From Planctomycetota bacterium (lineage in GTDB: Bacteria; Planctomycetota; Planctomycetia; Planctomycetales; Planctomycetaceae), in the NCBI GenBank assembly GCA_003670925.1, contig QWQG01000169.1, forward strand, positions 1-59,063: 59,063 nt of DNA, read 5' to 3'. Each line of letters begins with the position of its first letter. The first letter of the stretch is position 1. Position numbers and translations under genes: made by a program. The notes under the pieces were generated by a model, which saw only the letters and a program-made list of their open reading frames with translations, searched no databases and was not told the DNA's origin. Shown one piece after another: positions 50,593-59,063 of this stretch.

Positions 50593-52113
50593 ATGGTGAT
50601 TCTTTATCTGTTTCTGGCGATTATACTCATTTTGATCAATGGGTTTTTTGTGCTGGCGGAATTTGCCGCGGTCAAGATGCGGCCTTCTAGAATTCGTGAA
50701 CTCATGGATGACGGTGTTCTTGGGGCGGCGGCGGCGAAACATGTGCAGGACAAACTTGACGAATACTTGTCCGTCTGTCAGGTGGGGATCACGTTCACTT
50801 CGATTGGACTGGGGTTCGTGGCGGAACCCGCGATCGTCGTCCTGATCGAACCTCTGTTGAAGTGGACAGGCCTGTTTCCTGAAGAAAGCGATGTCACTTT
50901 TCTGACGACACATGTCATTGCATCTGCCATTGGCCTGCTGATTGCGAGCTATCTACATACGCTTATCGGTGAACTCATTCCAAAGTCCATGGCGATTCGG
51001 CGCACCGATCGATCAGCACTCCTGACGGCTGCACCTCTGAGAGTCATCCGCACGCTGTTCGTAATCCCGCTATGGGTTCTCAATGGTTCGGCCAACGGGC
51101 TGCTCAGGTTGATGGGACTGGGTGGTTCAAAGCACCATGAAACTCACAGCGAAGATGAACTCCGCATTTTGCTGAATCAGTCTCAATCAACTGGAATGAT
51201 GACCTTTCGGCGGCTGCTTTTTCTCGAAAACGTCTTCGACCTCGGCGACCTCGTCGTGCGAGATGCGATGCGACCACGTTCGCAGGTACGATGCATGAGG
51301 ACTCAAAATACATGGGAAGAAAATCTTCAAATCGCGCGGCGTTATCGCTTCAGTCGTTATCCACTGTTGGATGAAAACGATAAGAATCCGATCGGAAGTG
51401 TGCATTTGAAAGACGTACTGTTTGCCGGTGAACATGGAGACGATCTGAAGCCGCTGCTGCGTCCATTGCTGACAGTGACTGAGACGGCTCTGCTGGAATC
51501 AGTGCTGGCTGAGATGCAGAAGAAGCGGATCCATGCGGCAATCGTGAAAGATGCGAAAGGTGTCTGGACGGGTTACCTGACATTGGAAGATGTGATTGAA
51601 GAAATCGTCGGGACAATTCGTGATGAATTTGAAGACGAAGAGCCAATTCACTTGTCGGATTCTCTGCTCGAAGATCGCGTGCATCTGCAGATCGAAGCTG
51701 AGAGCACAATCGAGGCGGTTCGCATGGCCTTGTCACGCATGAAAAGCGAATCGCTGCCGGTCCCAGCGGACCAGATTATTCGGGCCGTCGAAGAGCGAGA
51801 GCGTTTGATCGAGACTTATCTGGGTCGCCATCTTGGGATGCCTCACGCCCGCTTACCGGGTCTGCAGAAAGCGATTGTGCTCGTCATTCGTTCAGAAAAA
51901 GGCATCCCCTATCGCGGTACGATCGAACGCGCTCATCTGCTGTTTGTGCTGTTAACCCCCATGGGGCAGCCGCGCGTGCATCAACGACTCCAAGCAATCA
52001 TTGCAACACTGCTGGATGAAAGCGAATTTATCCCCGAACGCCTCCGCACCGTCCGCACACCCGCTGAAATCGTCGATATTCTCCGCACCGGCGAACAGGC
52101 CACGCTGGACTAA
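50593..52113 (+). CDS. CNNM/CBS membrane protein with PTS EIIA-like C-terminus
   Basis: 506 residues from ATG 50593. An N-terminal CNNM (DUF21) membrane domain (ILILINGFFVLAEFAAVKMR; IASYLHTLIGELIPKSMAIR), then a CBS pair (RDAMRPRSQVRCMRTQNTWE; HAAIVKDAKGVWTGYLTLED; VIEEIVGTIRDEFEDEEPIH). Instead of the usual CorC_HlyC domain, the tail looks like a PTS EIIA type-2 domain: DQIIRAVEERERLIETYLGR, HLGMPHARLPG with the phosphorylatable-type His, and AHLLFVLLTPMGQP. The tail call is inference. Confidence 0.85.
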   Translation: MVILYLFLAIILILINGFFVLAEFAAVKMRPSRIRELMDDGVLGAAAAKHVQDKLDEYLSVCQVGITFTSIGLGFVAEPAIVVLIEPLLKWTGLFPEESDVTFLTTHVIASAIGLLIASYLHTLIGELIPKSMAIRRTDRSALLTAAPLRVIRTLFVIPLWVLNGSANGLLRLMGLGGSKHHETHSEDELRILLNQSQSTGMMTFRRLLFLENVFDLGDLVVRDAMRPRSQVRCMRTQNTWEENLQIARRYRFSRYPLLDENDKNPIGSVHLKDVLFAGEHGDDLKPLLRPLLTVTETALLESVLAEMQKKRIHAAIVKDAKGVWTGYLTLEDVIEEIVGTIRDEFEDEEPIHLSDSLLEDRVHLQIEAESTIEAVRMALSRMKSESLPVPADQIIRAVEERERLIETYLGRHLGMPHARLPGLQKAIVLVIRSEKGIPYRGTIERAHLLFVLLTPMGQPRVHQRLQAIIATLLDESEFIPERLRTVRTPAEIVDILRTGEQATLD

Positions 52114-52121
52114 ATCTGACA

Positions 52122-52886
52122 TCAGCCAAACGCTGCAATTCCCAATCTGGCTCGTTTCAGCGAAACCGTCTTGATGCCAACGCCGAGTTCTTTGGCGACG
52201 TCGGTGTCGGTTGCTTTGCCAAGTCGCTGAATCATCTTTTTGGTCCATGGCTCAATGAAATGTTTTTGAAAAGGGGCGATTCCCAGCGACTCGCGTTTAC
52301 TGCGGACGTGCCGTCTGCCACGTTTCGTTACCTGTGCAACATGCGTGTCCGGAAAACGCCCGAGCATATTCAGTTCAGCGTCCGTCCACGGTTTACGAAT
52401 TTCGTACGGCTTCCCCGTCGAAGCAATTCCCCGTGACTTTCGTTTGGCAGCCACAGTATCTGTACTCACTCCGAACATCGCTGCGAGTCTGGCGTCTGGA
52501 ATCGTTCCAAGTCTCTTGATTTCGCGGGCACTCCAGACGTGTCGTGCTTCCTGCAAAGAAGGGCCGAAGGCCGGGATCCCCAACCGCATTCGTTTCGAAT
52601 AAATAGTTGTCGCTACAACCCCCAGTTTCCTTGCGACTTTTTTATCGGACATGGTGCCGAGCAGTTTGATTTTATCTGGCGTCCAGTCGACTCGACCAAA
52701 CGGCGGGATTTCGAGACGTTGTCGTGCCTGACGCACGGTAGCGAGGTCTAGGCTGAAGAGTCGCGCTACCTCCGTGTCAGCAGTCTTCCCCAGCTTGCTG
52801 ACGACAGCACGCGGCAAAATTTTCGCTCCGCGTGCCACCGATACCGATGTTGGATGCGCACGTTCGACGTTTGATTTTCGGACCAT
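52122..52886 (-). CDS. Protein of five tandem helix-turn-helix units
   Basis: 254 residues from ATG 52886; frame upstream overlaps the nuclease gene and is not conserved. Five repeats of about 45-50 residues, each of the pattern W-T-x3-I-x2-LG-x2-D-x2-VA-x2-LG-V-x3-T-V-x3-R-x2-LGI-x2-FG. Examples: IKLLGTMSDKKVARKLGVVA with KRMRLGIPAFG, and MIQRLGKATDTDVAKELGVG with KRARLGIAAFG; one unit (THVAQVTKRGRRHVRSKRES) is degenerate. Looks like Myb/homeodomain-like DNA-binding helices in array. Target and regulation unknown. Confidence 0.75.
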   Translation of the reverse strand: MVRKSNVERAHPTSVSVARGAKILPRAVVSKLGKTADTEVARLFSLDLATVRQARQRLEIPPFGRVDWTPDKIKLLGTMSDKKVARKLGVVATTIYSKRMRLGIPAFGPSLQEARHVWSAREIKRLGTIPDARLAAMFGVSTDTVAAKRKSRGIASTGKPYEIRKPWTDAELNMLGRFPDTHVAQVTKRGRRHVRSKRESLGIAPFQKHFIEPWTKKMIQRLGKATDTDVAKELGVGIKTVSLKRARLGIAAFG

Positions 52887-52968
52887 CAGGATATCCTTCG
52901 AACAGGGTGAAGTGGCAATCTGCTGCCGTGGATTTCTTCGAATTGTACACGGTACATGTCGCACACTT

Positions 52969-55900
52969 TCAAGGGAAACGCAAGGAGAGATCGTCAATTG
53001 ACTCCTCAACCACGGTTCGGCCCGGCCAATGTGGTATCCACGGCATACCACGATCAATGACGGTGTCTTGGCAGATGCGGGAGAATTCAGTTGACCGACG
53101 GTCTCCTGATGGAACGATGTCGGTGATTTTCAGATCAATGATGTCGGCCGCGATGATGCGGGCTAGGTTTTCGGCTTCCAGCAATTCTGCGTCGGACCAG
53201 TCTGCCAGATCTTCACCGATTTTCGAAAGATCGCCCGGAAGCTGGATATAGCCGAGTTCCACGTTGCTGGTGATTCCATCCGACCGGACCAGCAATCGAT
53301 ACAGCGGCAGTTGCAGATCGATCCATTCGTGCTTACTGCGATGTGTGGTCTTGGGGGGCAGGGCGGATTCACTTGTTTTGTAGTCCAGCACGCGAAACTG
53401 GCCGGTCTGCACATGCTTATCGATTCTGTCTACACGGCCAATCAGCGCGACAGGGCGATCTTGGATATCCGTGAAGTCCGTGTACTCGTACTTCTTCTCA
53501 GTCTGATGAATTCGCCAGCCAGCTTTGCAAGTCTCTGCCTGCCATTTTGCGAAGGCCGTGAGGCGCGATTCGATCATCTTGAGCTGCACGCTGACGGTCG
53601 CCGAACGTGTGCGGCCGAATCGTCCGAGGGCTGCCTTTTGAAGGGCATCCAAGAGAAAGTTCCGGATCGCTTCATCGTCAAACGCATCGCGAACAGTTGA
53701 CTGCCCGAACTGATTAAGGACTTCATGGATCAGACTTCCAAAAGCGCGTGCGTCGAGTTCACGGACATCGTCTTCAACCAGTCGCAGCTTCAATTCGCGA
53801 CCAAGGAAGTAGCGATACGGACAGGCGAGATATTCGCGAAAACTGGTGACCGAAATTTCTGTGGGAGCGGACGGCACCGACATCAGCGGAGGCACAAGAA
53901 AACCACTCTGCCGCGGCGGTGCAGCTTCGGGTTCCGTCGGGATGGGCAACGCGGTGGCAATGTCACTCACGGAAGCCGGATCGTAAAATTGGCGGACTCG
54001 TTCGGTGAGCGATTTCGGATCGGCTGCGAACCACAATCGACTGGGAGCAAGTGGATTGCCCTTTACATCTGTCCGTCCGGTAATCACGATGACGCGCCGC
54101 CGACTGTGCAGCACGGACGTCAGCGCGTATGCGTCGCGGGCATAGCGGCGGCGGTTGTCGGTGAGTTCCAGCCGCGTGCGAAGACTGTTCGGCATGAAGG
54201 CATCGGCGTTGATTGATTCCGGAATTTTGCCTTCATTGAATCCGGTCAGCACCAGCACCGGGCTGTCATCGAGCGTCAGTTCCAGCCAGCCGAGTAGCTC
54301 GACGGCTTGGTCATTTGCTTCCGGTGGAATCGAAGTCTCACCAATCTGCCGCAGCAACAACTGCAGCGCCTGGCTGGCGGTGCATGCGGGCAGCACGCTG
54401 GCCGGAATTCGTCGCAGTTGTTCGTTGAGTTCCTGCAGGCGGGTCACGCAGGCGACAATGCCGCGGTCGGCTTCGGAATCACTGTGTAATTCCCGATCAC
54501 GGTAGATCGTAGCGAGAATCCTCACGGCTCCATCGGCCCATTCCGACAGCGACCGTTTTTTTTCCAGTTGATGCGTGAGCGACGCTTCGGCGGCGTCTTC
54601 CAGATCGTCGAGCGTTCTTTGCTGCGGTCGCTTCCTATCCTTTGCGATCGGGGTTGCGCGACCCACGGCCGATCGAGCACTCTCCGCTTCTGTGGCACTA
54701 GGAATCAGGCAGCGCAACAGGAATTCCACTGCGCGGCAGACTTCGGCCACGATGGATCGTCGAGGTGCGGTACCGAGGAGCACGCCAGGTGTGAGTTGCA
54801 GATGTTCGGCGAGGTATTGATCGAGTTCATTGAGCCAAGCGTGGCGACGTGTGAAGGCATCGTCGTCGTTGAGATTTTGGTTCAGATGTTCGTTGACCCA
54901 GTCGTACACGTCCGGATGGCGGACGAAGTCGGCCAGTGTAGTAAAATCCGGCGGCATCTCATCGCGGGCCGATGCCACATGCAGAGCCATGGCCGACAAC
55001 AGTTGAAACGGTCGCGAATCGCGGAGCAGCATGCCGATCGGCCATTGCCCGGCAATCCCGGCATCGGCCATCGCCTGGGTGAGCGTCGGAACCATCGCAT
55101 CATCTGCCACGCCGATCGTAATATCGTCGGCTCGAAACCTCCCATCGAAGCTGGCGAGTTCCACCATGGCCAACTGTGCCTGCTGCAGCGGAGAATCTGC
55201 AATGCGAGTGTTTTCCAAGGGAATGTTGAGCAGTCGTGTCTCCCATTGTTCGGGACGCACGCAGCCGTATTCGTCAAAAGCGTCCGCTTCGGATTCCGGC
55301 GCGTGAATGATGGTCGTGACCCGATCGGCGACCTGATCAAGCATCTGCCGGATGATGCGATTCATATCCACCGTGCCGATGAGAATAATGTCGCTGTCGG
55401 TGCGGCATTCTTGCCTCTTTACGGCAACCAGTCGCGCAGCTTGGCGGTCCCAAAGTTGCAGCTCATCCATCTGCCGGAGATATTCTGCCTGAACGTGGTG
55501 CAACGCTTTCCAGCGTTCGGCTTCTTCGGAATGGCCGAGTTCGACCAACTTTAGATAGACCTGATTAAATTCCATTCCGTCAGCCGCAAGTTCGTTGTGC
55601 TGCTTGCGGAGCGATTCGCAGAGTGCCAGCCATGAGGAGACAGAATTTTCATCAGGTCGATTTGGCAATGCCGCGCGAATCTCCTGCGGACGGACGGCAT
55701 ACAACGCTTTTCGCCAGACCAACAGTTGCGTCAGATCATCGGCCAGTTTTTGCTGTTGCGGATAAAGCAGTTCCGGAAACTGCGTGAACGTCACCATCCG
55801 CGGTGGCACCAACGCGGGCCACTTTGAGCCACCGCGCTGAACCAAGAGTTCCAGCATCCGGCGCGCCGCGCGGCGTCCAGGGAAAACGAGGATTACGTGC

Positions 55901-56004
55901 GCGAGGTTCAGCTGGTCGCCGTGGGCATACCGACTGATCAAATAATCAGCCACCGCTGTTAAAGCGGGCTTGTTCCAGTCCAGAAAATGTCGCAAGATCG
56001 CCAT
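52969..56004 (-). CDS. AddB/RecB-like PD-(D/E)XK nuclease protein
   Basis: 1011 residues, likely involved in double-strand break processing. An inactive-helicase-like N-terminus (HVILVFPGRRAARRMLELLV; LVLTGFNEGKIPESINADAF), then the nuclease at the C-terminus: SVTSFREYLACPYRYFLGRE, LIGRVDRIDKHVQTGQFRVL with D-Y-K next and LQLPLYRLLV. This fits AddB. The Fe-S staple of AddB needs four Cys; here only the Cys in LACPYRY and one in RICQDTV are apparent, so the cluster is probably lost. No addA is in the window. Confidence 0.85.
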   Translation of the reverse strand: MAILRHFLDWNKPALTAVADYLISRYAHGDQLNLAHVILVFPGRRAARRMLELLVQRGGSKWPALVPPRMVTFTQFPELLYPQQQKLADDLTQLLVWRKALYAVRPQEIRAALPNRPDENSVSSWLALCESLRKQHNELAADGMEFNQVYLKLVELGHSEEAERWKALHHVQAEYLRQMDELQLWDRQAARLVAVKRQECRTDSDIILIGTVDMNRIIRQMLDQVADRVTTIIHAPESEADAFDEYGCVRPEQWETRLLNIPLENTRIADSPLQQAQLAMVELASFDGRFRADDITIGVADDAMVPTLTQAMADAGIAGQWPIGMLLRDSRPFQLLSAMALHVASARDEMPPDFTTLADFVRHPDVYDWVNEHLNQNLNDDDAFTRRHAWLNELDQYLAEHLQLTPGVLLGTAPRRSIVAEVCRAVEFLLRCLIPSATEAESARSAVGRATPIAKDRKRPQQRTLDDLEDAAEASLTHQLEKKRSLSEWADGAVRILATIYRDRELHSDSEADRGIVACVTRLQELNEQLRRIPASVLPACTASQALQLLLRQIGETSIPPEANDQAVELLGWLELTLDDSPVLVLTGFNEGKIPESINADAFMPNSLRTRLELTDNRRRYARDAYALTSVLHSRRRVIVITGRTDVKGNPLAPSRLWFAADPKSLTERVRQFYDPASVSDIATALPIPTEPEAAPPRQSGFLVPPLMSVPSAPTEISVTSFREYLACPYRYFLGRELKLRLVEDDVRELDARAFGSLIHEVLNQFGQSTVRDAFDDEAIRNFLLDALQKAALGRFGRTRSATVSVQLKMIESRLTAFAKWQAETCKAGWRIHQTEKKYEYTDFTDIQDRPVALIGRVDRIDKHVQTGQFRVLDYKTSESALPPKTTHRSKHEWIDLQLPLYRLLVRSDGITSNVELGYIQLPGDLSKIGEDLADWSDAELLEAENLARIIAADIIDLKITDIVPSGDRRSTEFSRICQDTVIDRGMPWIPHWPGRTVVEESIDDLSLRFP

Positions 56005-56210
56005 GAAGTCGGGCTTCCATTTTGCCGTTCAGCTTTAGGTCTTTTCTGCCGGAAAGGACTCGCGCCGGAACACGCACCGTCAATCCGCAAGAGCGATCCC
56101 ACGCCAGAAGGCCGCAAGAGTCCAATGTCGGATCCGTGACGACAATTGAATTTTTGTCTATACTAGGGGGAGTCACCTCAATCAATCAAGCCTCTGCAAG
56201 CACAAGTTCC

Positions 56211-57242
56211 ATGAAAGCCATTCGACTCGAAGAACCAAAGAACTTTCAATACGTCGATGTTGCTGATCCAGGGCAGCCTGGGCCGGGACAGGTGCTGGTG
56301 CGGACGCATCGGATGGGGGTCTGCGGAACGGATCTCAGCGGCTGGCTTGGGAAATTTCCGTTCTTTCGCTATCCCCGGATTCCGGGCCATGAACTGGGAG
56401 TCGAAGTGCTGGCGGTCGGCGAGGAAGTGACGAACGTCGTCGCTGGTGATCGCTGCAGCGTGGAGCCCTACATGAACTGCGGAACATGTTTTGCTTGTCG
56501 GCGTGGCCAAGAAAACTGTTGCTGCACATTGAATGTCATCGGCGTGATGATCGATGGCGGACTGTGCGAACGTTTTTTGATTCGAGCAGACAAGCTGCAT
56601 TCTTCGAAAAAGTTGACGTATGAACAACTGGCGCTGGTGGAAACGCTGGCGATCGGTTGTCACGCGACTAATCGCGGAGCCTCGCAGCAGGGCGATCATG
56701 TGCTGATCATCGGGGCGGGGCCGATTGGGCTCGCGACGTTGGAGTTTACGCGACTCACGGGTGCGACCGTGACGGTCATGGACATGGTGCCGTCACGTCT
56801 GGAATTCTGTCAGCAGAATTATGGAATCGAACACACGATTCCATTTAAAGGCGATGGCAGTGAACTGGCACAAATGCAGGCCATCACGAACGGTGATATG
56901 TATCCTGTCGTCACGGATGCGACTGGTAACAAACATTCGATGGCGTCTGCCATGAAGTATGTGGCGCATACCGGATCGCTGGTTTATGTGGGAATCACGA
57001 CCGAAGAAATCACATTCGCACATACGACATTGCATCGTCCGGAAATAACCCTCAAGGCATCACGGAATGCGATCCCCGCGGATTTTCGTCGCATCATTCG
57101 CCTGATTGAAGACGGTACGATCAATACCACACCATGGATTACACATCGGACGCCGTTCCAGAACATGGTGGCTGACTTTGAAGCCTTCACTCGTCCTGAA
57201 ACGGGTGTCCTCAAAGCCATTGTGGATGTTTCCGTGGCGTGA
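56211..57242 (+). CDS. Zinc-dependent alcohol dehydrogenase family protein
   Basis: Medium-chain dehydrogenase, 343 residues from ATG 56211 (MKAIRLEEPKNFQYVDVADP). Catalytic zinc: MGVCGTDLSGWLG and GHELGVEVLAVG. Structural zinc: NCGTCFACRRGQENCC. Cofactor fold: VLIIGAGPIGLATLEFTRLT, with D in VMDMVPSR suggesting NAD. The frame upstream to 56022 lacks conserved residues. The substrate is unknown; sugar or polyol is possible. Confidence 0.93.
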   Translation: MKAIRLEEPKNFQYVDVADPGQPGPGQVLVRTHRMGVCGTDLSGWLGKFPFFRYPRIPGHELGVEVLAVGEEVTNVVAGDRCSVEPYMNCGTCFACRRGQENCCCTLNVIGVMIDGGLCERFLIRADKLHSSKKLTYEQLALVETLAIGCHATNRGASQQGDHVLIIGAGPIGLATLEFTRLTGATVTVMDMVPSRLEFCQQNYGIEHTIPFKGDGSELAQMQAITNGDMYPVVTDATGNKHSMASAMKYVAHTGSLVYVGITTEEITFAHTTLHRPEITLKASRNAIPADFRRIIRLIEDGTINTTPWITHRTPFQNMVADFEAFTRPETGVLKAIVDVSVA

Positions 57243-57310
57243 TAGTTCAGCAGTAGCGTCTGCATTTGGTGAGCGGTGCGGCGTCAGCCCACAGGTACAA
57301 CAGCGATTTC

Positions 57311-57445
57311 TGTAGCTTGGACATCCATGTCCGAGATCCTGGCCATGGACCGTCGTATTGACGACCGACCGTCACCGCACAATAACGATGGCGTATGGAG
57401 GAACGTGACGTACCGCTGGCAACGGCATGAACATGCAGATTCATG
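57311..57445 (+). repeat. Dispersed inverted-terminal repeat, copy E (right end poor)
   Basis: The left end TGTAGCTTGGACATCCATGT then CCGAGA is clear. The right end GAACATGCAGATTCATG is only weakly like the copy C right end, but the length (about 135 bp) is the same. It runs into the broken DUF5615 gene. Confidence 0.55.
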
Positions 57446-57670
57446 ATTGACATGAACTTGTCCCCCGATTGGGTTGCCGAGTTGGCCAAACATGGTTGGT
57501 CGTCAACACATTGGACCGCAGTTGGTGATCCGCGAGCAACCGATCGTGAAATCATGGACTGGGCGCGATCAAACGGTTTAGTGGTCTTCACGCGTGACCT
57601 TGGACTTCGGAACAATGCAGGCTTTGATGCCAACGGCGGATAGTATCTCCCGCGTTAAACATTTCACGCC
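57433..57670 (+). pseudogene. DUF5615-like (PIN-like toxin) gene, frameshifted
   Basis: The frame at 57443 begins MIDMNLSPDWVAELAKHGWS and THWTAVGDPRATDREIMDWA, then NGLVVFTRDL, then leaves the family. Removing one T near 57605 restores DLDFGTMQALMPTADS. A single extra A near 57442 likewise explains the lost first residues (ATGCAGATTC then TG). The usual length is about 110 residues; nothing recognisable follows, and no DUF433-type antitoxin gene is next to it. It is dead. Confidence 0.75.
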
Positions 57671-57701
57671 CTAACTTCATGAGCTGGTTTCAAGTGGTGA
57701 A

Positions 57702-57983
57702 TTAGTTGTTCTGCGGCTCTTTCTTTTCGAAGATTCCCGGGCAGAGCGGTGACATCTCGGCATTCAACGCCTGATACTCTTTCCATTGTTCAGGAAGATT
57801 GGCGTCCATGAAGATGGCTGAAGTTGGGCACTCGTGAGTGCATGCCTCGCAATCGATACACTTCTCCGGGTCGATAAACAGCATGGATTCACCTTCGTGA
57901 AAGCAGTCGCAAGGGCAAACGACAACACAATCTGTGTACTTGCAGTTAAAACACGGTTCGACGAATTCTAGCGGATCTCGAAT
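57702..57983 (-). CDS. Ferredoxin with two clusters (FdxA-like), start unclear
   Basis: Electron carrier. Read on the minus strand: EPCFNCKYTDCVVVCPCDCF, HEGESMLFIDPEKCIDCEAC, THECPTSAIFMDANLPEQWK, ending FEKKEPQNN. Both cluster motifs are intact, as in FdxA-type 7Fe/8Fe ferredoxins. The only ATG (57884) would delete the first motif. Upstream of EPCF there is no ATG, GTG or TTG in frame; ATT at 57983 is a possible start. That start lies 5 nt from the kinase ATG. Confidence 0.82.
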   Translation of the reverse strand: MRDPLEFVEPCFNCKYTDCVVVCPCDCFHEGESMLFIDPEKCIDCEACTHECPTSAIFMDANLPEQWKEYQALNAEMSPLCPGIFEKKEPQNN

Positions 57984-57988
57984 CGCAG

Positions 57989-58942
57989 ATGCGACTGCGA
58001 CATGGCCTCCACGAGAGTGAGACGATTCGAATCGTCGCTTGTCCGGAGGTCAGAGCCCCGGATTTACGTTTCCCCAAAGACGAACCGATCTGCCGGTTCT
58101 CATTTGCCGATCTGGTCCTGAACCAACTTATCGGTGCTGGCGGTATGGGGAAAGTCTATCGAGCTGTTCATAAAGCGACCGGCCAGGACGTAGCAGTGAA
58201 GTTTCTGCGCAAGGAACTTCAGGATTCACCACCAATCGTCGAAAGATTTCTGGCCGAAGCGGCCGTCGTAAAGCGGCTGCAGCATCCCGGCATTGTGCGC
58301 GTCAACGGGATTGGACAGACCAAGGCCGGAGTCTGGTTTATCGTGATGGACTTGATCGAAGGCAAGAACCTTGCCGATCGGATCTCTGCTGGCGTTCCCG
58401 CAGTTGACGACGCAGTAAGCTGGACCACGCAGGTGGCCGAGGCACTTCATGTTGTCCATGAGGCGGGCATTGTGCATTGCGATTTGAAGCCTGCAAATGT
58501 GCTGGTAAATTCTGACGGGCGCGTCGTCATCACGGATTTCGGACTGGCGCGAACCACCATTTCGGCAAGTGGTTCTGAGAACACCATTGCTGGGTCTGCG
58601 CCCTGGATGTCACCGGAACAGATTGATCCAGTATTTGGGACGATCGACCATCGGACCGATATCTATGGCCTCGGTGCGCTGCTTTACCCATTACTGACGG
58701 GCCTGCCTCCATTTAGGGCGTCCCGCATTCCTGATATCCTCGCTCAGATTGTTAGTGAACCTCCGATTGCGCCGTCTCAATTCCGCTCCGAAATCCCGCC
58801 GGATCTTGAAGCTCTGTGCATGCAGTGTTTGATAAAAAGCCCGGCGCAACGCAACGCATCCGCAGCTGAGTTTCTGCGCGCGATTCGGGCCTGTGCTGAA
58901 ATTCAACGAAGAAATTCTGACGACACGGCCAATATGATCTGA
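57989..58942 (+). CDS. Serine/threonine protein kinase
   Basis: 317 residues, essentially a lone kinase domain. GAGGMGKVYRA is the glycine loop, VAVKFL has the Lys, HCDLKPANVLVNSDG holds the catalytic Asp, ITDFGLARTT is the DFG motif, SAPWMSPEQIDP the activation segment end and RTDIYGLGALLYPLLTGLPP subdomain IX. The catalytic loop is H-C-D instead of H-R-D, so it is a non-RD kinase. No membrane helix or sensor domain is seen. The first 38 residues precede the kinase fold. Confidence 0.92.
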   Translation: MRLRHGLHESETIRIVACPEVRAPDLRFPKDEPICRFSFADLVLNQLIGAGGMGKVYRAVHKATGQDVAVKFLRKELQDSPPIVERFLAEAAVVKRLQHPGIVRVNGIGQTKAGVWFIVMDLIEGKNLADRISAGVPAVDDAVSWTTQVAEALHVVHEAGIVHCDLKPANVLVNSDGRVVITDFGLARTTISASGSENTIAGSAPWMSPEQIDPVFGTIDHRTDIYGLGALLYPLLTGLPPFRASRIPDILAQIVSEPPIAPSQFRSEIPPDLEALCMQCLIKSPAQRNASAAEFLRAIRACAEIQRRNSDDTANMI

Positions 58943-58951
58943 AACGATCCA

Positions 58952-59062
58952 TTAACCATGACATGCCGAGCACTGCCGATCAACCGTGTCGTTGGTGAAC
59001 CAGAAGTTGAAAGAGGTTCGCAGGCAGCGGCTGCAGGACATGGGTTCCATCTTTTTCAGCAT
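58952..59062 (-). CDS. Possible C-terminal or small zinc-ribbon frame, partial
   Basis: A minus-strand frame ends at 58952 and carries MSCSRCLRTSFNFWFTND then RQCSACHG, two CxxC pairs as in a zinc ribbon. It is short and close to the window edge, so it may be the end of a longer gene or chance. Convergent with the kinase. Confidence 0.3.
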   Translation of the reverse strand: MLKKMEPMSCSRCLRTSFNFWFTNDTVDRQCSACHG

Positions 59063-59063
59063 C

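Noticed and set aside
57989-58942. Membrane-anchored sensor kinase
   Set aside because: No hydrophobic helix after the kinase domain; the frame stops at 58942.

Overview
The window looks like chromosomal DNA from a planctomycete (phylum Planctomycetota, most likely order Planctomycetales). This rests on gene content: a DUF1559 prepilin-like protein with its small lipoprotein partner, a secreted sugar-dehydrogenase-like protein carrying several c-type haem motifs, an Uma2 family protein, a zinc-ribbon/Pro-rich membrane protein and a eukaryotic-like Ser/Thr kinase. The genus cannot be fixed from the sequence alone.

Layout. 1-896: a sugar aminotransferase of the DegT family, cut by the window edge. 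1224-5059: a large unknown membrane protein, a periplasmic glutathione peroxidase and an orphan cytochrome oxidase subunit III-like protein. 5140-6480: a graveyard of broken genes, namely a sulfatase-modifying-factor fragment, a GAP1-like fragment, a nucleotidyltransferase fragment with its small partner, and a frameshifted P-loop GTPase-like gene. 7370-8500: a sigma-70 factor. 9295-24961: the core information-processing block, tRNA-Thr/Tyr/Gly/Thr, tuf, rpmG, tRNA-Trp, secE, nusG, rplKAJL, rpoBC, rpsL and rpsG, closed by a terminator with no fusA after rpsG. 25183-29767: ung and hemC with overlapping convergent 3' ends, then a GH63-type glucosidase. 29940-40179: a PQQ-dehydrogenase-like/cytochrome fusion, dus, an MFS transporter, mobA, a YkgJ-type cysteine-cluster protein, ilvD and Uma2. 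40269-48933: a lipoprotein with DUF1559, a radical SAM protein, an SDR oxidoreductase, an S46 dipeptidyl peptidase, a zinc-ribbon membrane protein with a coiled-coil partner, and a DUF2238 membrane protein. 49131-59063: type II glutamine synthetase, a CNNM/CBS/EIIA fusion, a five-repeat helix-turn-helix protein, an AddB-like nuclease, a zinc alcohol dehydrogenase, a broken PIN-like toxin gene, a 7Fe/8Fe ferredoxin and a protein kinase.

Most genes outside the ribosomal/RNA polymerase block are ordinary housekeeping or scattered single genes. The least ordinary signals are: (i) a dispersed, roughly 130-bp inverted-terminal repeat family with five copies, all sitting exactly at gene ends and in some cases supplying the stop or start codon; (ii) the decayed GTPase/GAP1-type conflict locus at 5.3-6.5 kb; (iii) a protein made of five tandem helix-turn-helix units; (iv) a CNNM-CBS protein whose C-terminal domain resembles a PTS EIIA domain; and (v) a ferredoxin frame without a normal start codon lying about 5 nt from a divergent kinase gene. 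I see no intact, clearly new multi-gene system, no CRISPR array, no prophage and no intact transposase.
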